Part shown: positions 5,688-9,363 of the stretch, piece after piece
How positions within the stretch are numbered: the stretch's first letter is position 1
Layout: every line of letters starts with the position of its first letter
Origin: Planctomicrobium sp.
Lineage (GTDB): Bacteria > Planctomycetota > Planctomycetia > Planctomycetales > Planctomycetaceae
Assembly (NCBI GenBank): GCA_029259835.1
Contig: JAJDEL010000503.1
Location: forward strand, 1 to 9,363
DNA length: 9,363 nucleotides
Reading direction: 5' to 3'
The notes under the pieces: model-generated
The model's input: only the letters and a program-made list of their open reading frames with translations
Told to the model about the DNA's origin: nothing
Databases searched by the model: none
Translations under genes and position numbers: made by a program

Positions 5688-7658
5688 ATGCTCAAGACAC
5701 ATCACTGTTTTTTCATCGTTACCCTCGCGGCTCTTTGCCTCTCTGCTGTACCGGTCTCTGCCGGTGGACTGGGTGAAGTCGTTCGCGATTTTCGGCTCAG
5801 AGAGTACCGAGGCAAAGAAGTTTCACTCAGCGATTTCGAGCAATCGGAATTGGTCGTCCTGGCATTTCTGGGAACCGAGTGTCCACTCGCGAAACTCTAC
5901 TCAAGTCGATTGCAGGAACTCTCCGAGAAATACAGCGACAGTCAACTGACAGTCGTTGCCGTGAATTCCAATGTTCAGGATTCAGTGAAAGAAATCGACG
6001 CCTGGGCACATCAACACGGTGTCAAGTTTTCAGTTCTCAAGGACCCTGGCCAGGTCGTCGCAGATCTTGTCGACGCAACGCGAACACCGCAGGTGTTTCT
6101 GTTAGACAAAAACCGCGTCGTCAGATATCAGGGACGCATTGACGATCAATACGTGATCGGCATTGTCAGAGATGCTCCTTCTCGTGCCGACCTGCAAATC
6201 GCCATCGACGAATTACTTACTGGAAAGAAAGTGACAGTCAACCAAACGGAGCCTCTGGGTTGCCTGATCGGACGTTCTAAAAAACCAAACGAGAACAGCA
6301 CGGTCACTTACTCGAACCAGATTGCTCGAATTTTTCAAAAACGCTGCGTCGAGTGCCATCGTGCTGGCGAGATCGCTCCGTTTCCACTTGAGTCCTACGA
6401 TGATGTACTTGGTTGGGGACCAATGATCGAAGAGGTCGTTCGTGAACAGCGAATGCCTCCATGGCATGCCAATCCGAAACATGGAAAGTTCTCCAACGAT
6501 TCCAGCCTTTCGGAGAGAGAGAAAGATCTCATCTATGTATGGGTGAAGAATGGTTCCCCGGAAGGTGATCCGAAAGAACTGCCCGAACCGATCAAGTATG
6601 TCTCCGGCTGGCAAATCGCGAAGCAACCGGACGCCATCTTTAAGATGGCTGAAAGGCCATTTGCGGTTGCCGCTGATGCTGGACCTCGTGGAATTCCCTA
6701 TCAACACTTCTGGGTCGAAACGAATTTCAAGGAAGATAAGTGGGTCGTCGCCGCCGAAGCCAAGCCTGGCAATCGCGAAGTCGTCCACCACATCATCGTC
6801 TACTTGTACCCGAATGGAAAAGGGACCAAGCAGCGCGAACATTTTTGCGCGTACGTTCCTGGTCTTAGGCAAGAAGAACAGATACCAGGTTACGCAAAAA
6901 GAATTCCAGCTGGTGCGGCTCTTCGATTCGAGATGCACTATACCCCGACCGGCAGCAAACAGCAGGATCTCAGTTCAGTCGGCTTTGTCTTCACCGAGCC
7001 TGAAAACGTCTCTCACAAAATTGTGACAATGCACGCAGTGAATTCCAAGTTTCGACTCAAGCCATTCACTGACGACCAAGTCGTAACAGCGAGGACTGGA
7101 ACCAGCCCTGTCGATGTCCAACTCCTTGGCATGTCGCCTCACATGCACCTGCGTGGGAAGTCTTTTAAATATGAAGCCGTATTCCCGGACGGAACACGCG
7201 AAGTTTTGTTAGACGTCCCTAACTATGACTTCAACTGGCAAACATACTACCGACTCACCGAGCCCCGTACACTGCCGGCAGGAACACGTCTGCTTTGCAC
7301 AGCCGCATTCGACAATTCTAAAGATAATCTGGCAAATCCCGACCCGTCTCAAATAGTCCGTTGGGGTGATCAATCTTGGGAGGAAATGATGCTCGGATAT
7401 TACGATATCCTCCTTCCGGTTAATCCACAGGAAGAAGCCTTCAAACTCCCCACCGACGTGAACGCGATAACCGCAGACACGTTTCTCAAAATTTTAGATA
7501 AAGACGGAGATCGAAACGTTTCGAGACGAGAAGCCCAGGTGCATCCGCTTTTGCGTAAGGGGTTTCCGTTCATGGATCGCAACAAAAACGGGATGATTTC
7601 TGAAGAAGAATTGGATCTGATCATCAAGCAAATCAAATCTAAACGTAAAGTGCAGTAG
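5688..7658 (+). CDS. Exported redoxin / cytochrome c / PHM-like copper / EF-hand multidomain protein
   Basis: The start is ATG 5688 (656 aa) because a clear signal peptide begins there: MLKTHHCFFIVTLAALCLSA, with a likely cut after VSA (residue 25). Extension to TTG 5571 would bury it. Domains in order: a thioredoxin-like redoxin domain (~28-180) with one Cys in GTECPLA (Cys65) and a second at GC192; a c-type heme site CVECH (220-224) with possible Met ligand in RMPPWH (Met256); a two-part region like peptidylglycine monooxygenase (~330-580); and two EF-hand loops, D604-E615 and D630-E641, both with canonical ligand spacing. The copper-site pattern is complete: H367-H368 (VVHHIIVY), H417 (FEMHYTP), H485 and H487 (SPHMHLRG), and Met567/568. 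It likely works outside the cytoplasmic membrane in an oxidative reaction; the substrate is unknown. TATAGT at 5661-5666 could be a -10. It ends before a separate glnE unit. Confidence 0.85.
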   Translation: MLKTHHCFFIVTLAALCLSAVPVSAGGLGEVVRDFRLREYRGKEVSLSDFEQSELVVLAFLGTECPLAKLYSSRLQELSEKYSDSQLTVVAVNSNVQDSVKEIDAWAHQHGVKFSVLKDPGQVVADLVDATRTPQVFLLDKNRVVRYQGRIDDQYVIGIVRDAPSRADLQIAIDELLTGKKVTVNQTEPLGCLIGRSKKPNENSTVTYSNQIARIFQKRCVECHRAGEIAPFPLESYDDVLGWGPMIEEVVREQRMPPWHANPKHGKFSNDSSLSEREKDLIYVWVKNGSPEGDPKELPEPIKYVSGWQIAKQPDAIFKMAERPFAVAADAGPRGIPYQHFWVETNFKEDKWVVAAEAKPGNREVVHHIIVYLYPNGKGTKQREHFCAYVPGLRQEEQIPGYAKRIPAGAALRFEMHYTPTGSKQQDLSSVGFVFTEPENVSHKIVTMHAVNSKFRLKPFTDDQVVTARTGTSPVDVQLLGMSPHMHLRGKSFKYEAVFPDGTREVLLDVPNYDFNWQTYYRLTEPRTLPAGTRLLCTAAFDNSKDNLANPDPSQIVRWGDQSWEEMMLGYYDILLPVNPQEEAFKLPTDVNAITADTFLKILDKDGDRNVSRREAQVHPLLRKGFPFMDRNKNGMISEEELDLIIKQIKSKRKVQ

Positions 7659-7690
7659 AGAAGATTTTTTCACAATCTGCCTAGGGCCAG

Positions 7691-7719
7691 TTCACCGTAA
7701 CGACATGAAACTGTAAAAT
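7691..7719 (+). promoter_or_regulatory. Candidate promoter upstream of glnE
   Basis: TTCACC (7691-7696; 4 of 6 to TTGACA) and TAAAAT (7714-7719; 5 of 6 to TATAAT) are exactly 17 bases apart, with TG directly before the -10. Initiation near 7726 would leave a leader of about 200 bases to the preferred glnE start at 7928. Confidence 0.4.
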
Positions 7720-7763
7720 GCACTCATGACAGTGAAGTGGAATGTGTGAAGAGGAGTTGTATC

Positions 7764-7814
7764 ATGTCCACATCGCGCAGCAGTGTGGGCATGAGAGCGT
7801 TGATGTCGCTGTAA
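7764..7814 (+). CDS. Possible 16-residue leader peptide or small protein
   Basis: ATG 7764 is preceded by GAGGAG (7751-7756) at 7 bases, the best ribosome binding site in the right half of the window. The frame gives MSTSRSSVGMRALMSL and stops at TAA 7812-7814. It lies between the candidate promoter and glnE, where a translated leader would be expected. The sequence has no run of one amino acid that would suggest attenuation, and no homology is recognised. It may be chance. Confidence 0.3.
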   Translation: MSTSRSSVGMRALMSL

Positions 7815-7850
7815 ATCGTGACAAGAATGTCTCTCCCCTTGCCGCTCAAT

Positions 7851-7864
7851 CCCTAGTCCCTAGA
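7851..7864. repeat. Two-copy heptamer CCCTAGT / CCCTAGA
   Basis: CCCTAGT at 7851-7857 is followed directly by CCCTAGA at 7858-7864, then CC. It shares period seven and the CCCT core with the CCCTCAA array near hisF and, like it, lies in a region just upstream of a start codon. With two units it may be the remnant or seed of a longer array. It falls in a frame that extends glnE upstream, arguing that this extension is not protein. Confidence 0.5.
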
Positions 7865-7927
7865 CCAAGCGGTCGAGTTTTGTGCTTCTTCCTCACATGC
7901 ACGATCCAGGCCGCGCCCGAGTTTGCG

Positions 7928-9343
7928 ATGATCGATCAGACGGAGGCTGTTCTCCTGCTCTCTGCCGATCAGGAAATTTCCTCACATCTGCTTCAGAAGA
8001 TTGCCTTTGTCGGACTCGAAGATCCTCGGCAAGCAGTTCACCTGCTGAGAGATTCGGCGCAAAACGAATTGCAGAGAAAAGCCTTGGCTGAAATCTTGCC
8101 GGGGCTTCTCTTCGCTCTTTCCGAGACCGCAGACCCTGACCGCTCGGTCCGGAATTTTCAACGATATCTCAGTGCAGTCGAAAATCGCGATTTGTTTTTC
8201 AGGTCAATGATCGACAATCCTCGGTTCATCGAAATCCTGTTCAGGCTGTTTGTGGACAGTCAGTACATGACGGAAATCCTACTCCGTCAGCCGCAATACC
8301 TGGAACGACTGACCCAGCACAGGCGTTTAGCTGCATTCAAAAGTCGAGAAGATTTCATTTCCGACGCGCGTGAGTCGATTTCTGCACCAGAATCTATTCA
8401 TGAATTGAAACAGTCTCTGCGAATGTTTCATCAATGGGAAATCCTGCGAATTGCCGCCTGTGATTCATTCGGTTTGATGGACATCAAGACGGTCACGCTG
8501 CAACTCTCTCTCCTTGCCGATGCCATCGTGCAAACCGCTTTGGAGAATCTCTTCCGACTGGAAGGAATTCATGCTGACGAATTTGCTGTGATTGCGTTTG
8601 GGAAATTGGGCGGGTTGGAATTGAATTACAGCTCAGACATTGACCTCGTCTTTATCTGTCAAAGTGGCGCCGAACGATACGCAGGCGTGGGACAAAAACT
8701 GATTCAAGTACTTTCGGATTTCACATCGTCAGGATTTCTGTATCGGGTCGATATGAGATTAAGACCTTGGGGAAGCTCTGGCCCGTTGGTGACGACCGCG
8801 GATAGTTATGCAGAATATTTTCTGAAACAAGCTCAGCTTTGGGAACGACAAGCACTTCTGAAAGCTCGCACAATTGCCGGTCGCTTTGACCAAGGTGACG
8901 AGTTGTTAGAACGGTTAAAACACGCAGCGTTTGATGTTGATTCGGAAGAAGTGCGATTGAACATACGGTCGATGAAAGATCAAATCGAAAAACGATCCGG
9001 AGCAGACCGACAGCACGGAGGAAGTGTAAAAGGTAAGCCCGGTGGCATTCGGGACATCGAATTCCTGGTGCAATACCTTCAATTCATTCATGGAGACAAA
9101 ACACCCATCATTCGACGGGTTGGAACTCTCGATAGTTTGATCTACCTTTCGGAAGCAAACTTGATTCACGCACAGGAATTTCGCACTCTCAGTACGGCGT
9201 ATGTGATCCTGCGGACAATCGAACATTCCCTGCAAGTCATGCACAACCAATCTGAATATTTCCTTCCGCAGTCTGATCGTGAATTGGCCTACCTCGCTCG
9301 ACGGTTAGATTTCCCGGACGCAGAACAATTTCTACTGCAGTAA
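7928..9343 (+). CDS. glnE: Glutamine synthetase adenylyltransferase/adenylyl-removase, N-terminal (AR) half, ending at an in-frame stop
   Basis: GlnE adds and removes AMP on glutamine synthetase under PII control; the N-terminal half does removal (AR), the C-terminal half addition (AT). From ATG 7928 the product is 471 residues against ~950-1000 for full GlnE. It has the family's N-terminal helical part with DPDRSVRNFQRYLSA (69-83), the nucleotidyltransferase motif GKLGGLELNYSSDIDLVF (225-242; metal-binding Asp237 and Asp239), RVDMRLRPWGSSGPLV (273-288) and KGKPGGIRDIEFLVQY (368-383). TAA at 9341-9343 replaces the residue after F-L-L-Q, usually aromatic; the next codons read EQLTSAV in the same frame. 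Start: the frame runs up to ATG 7742, but those 62 residues look non-coding and include a heptamer repeat. The AT half lies beyond the window, so split gene, nonsense mutation and sequence error remain open. Confidence 0.85.
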   Translation: MIDQTEAVLLLSADQEISSHLLQKIAFVGLEDPRQAVHLLRDSAQNELQRKALAEILPGLLFALSETADPDRSVRNFQRYLSAVENRDLFFRSMIDNPRFIEILFRLFVDSQYMTEILLRQPQYLERLTQHRRLAAFKSREDFISDARESISAPESIHELKQSLRMFHQWEILRIAACDSFGLMDIKTVTLQLSLLADAIVQTALENLFRLEGIHADEFAVIAFGKLGGLELNYSSDIDLVFICQSGAERYAGVGQKLIQVLSDFTSSGFLYRVDMRLRPWGSSGPLVTTADSYAEYFLKQAQLWERQALLKARTIAGRFDQGDELLERLKHAAFDVDSEEVRLNIRSMKDQIEKRSGADRQHGGSVKGKPGGIRDIEFLVQYLQFIHGDKTPIIRRVGTLDSLIYLSEANLIHAQEFRTLSTAYVILRTIEHSLQVMHNQSEYFLPQSDRELAYLARRLDFPDAEQFLLQ

Positions 9344-9363
9344 GAACAGCTGACCTCAGCAGT

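Noticed and set aside
6213..6938. 241-residue minus-strand ORF
   Set aside because: It is antisense to the cytochrome/PHM part of the multidomain gene, whose motifs are unmistakable; composition is low in structure and no motif is seen.
7663..7679. Hairpin AGATT...AATCT after the multidomain gene
   Set aside because: A five-pair AT-rich stem with a seven-base loop and no T-run after it is too weak to call a terminator.
7742..7927. 62-residue N-terminal extension of glnE from ATG 7742
   Set aside because: GlnE-like sequence starts only around ATG 7928; the extension contains a heptamer pair and unrelated residues, and a candidate promoter and small ORF occupy the region.

Overview
The window looks like a piece of a Planctomycetota chromosome. 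This is inferred from gene content, not from a search. Supporting signs are a secreted redoxin / cytochrome c / copper-monooxygenase-like / EF-hand fusion of a type common in planctomycetes, a lengthened HisF, a small hypothetical of a kind I associate with planctomycetes, frequent lack of Shine-Dalgarno sequences, and heptanucleotide tandem repeats between genes. Base composition is close to 50% GC by eye. No tRNA, rRNA, CRISPR array, transposase or phage gene is visible.

Left part (1-1511): the 3' end of an aldose 1-epimerase gene (galM, + strand) converges on a minus-strand pair, hisF followed by an 82-residue hypothetical. A 101-base array of 14.4 copies of TTGAGGG (+ strand) lies between hisF and the hypothetical. 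It separates a strong AGGAGG from the start codon that sequence would be expected to serve.

Middle part (1512-5549): a phosphomannomutase/phosphoglucomutase gene diverges from hisF. It ends at a good intrinsic terminator shared with the convergent gene rpsT (ribosomal protein S20, minus strand). Divergent from rpsT is a two-gene unit: an alpha/beta-hydrolase-fold protein whose nucleophile position appears to be Asn, then a BshB1-type LmbE/PIG-L zinc deacetylase.

Right part (5550-9363): a coding-like but start-less segment follows bshB1. Next comes the large exported redoxin-cytochrome-PHM-EF-hand protein. Last is the N-terminal (adenylyl-removing) half of glnE, which ends at an in-frame TAA where the family normally continues; the seven codons left in the window still resemble GlnE. 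The glnE upstream region holds a promoter-like pair, a 16-codon ORF with a very good Shine-Dalgarno, and a two-copy heptamer.

Most genes are housekeeping: sugar phosphate interconversion, histidine synthesis, translation, thiol/deacetylase chemistry and nitrogen control. I see no clearly new multi-gene system. The points most worth a second look are the glnE stop, the heptamer array between AGGAGG and a start codon, the multidomain copper/heme protein, and the hydrolase without its serine.
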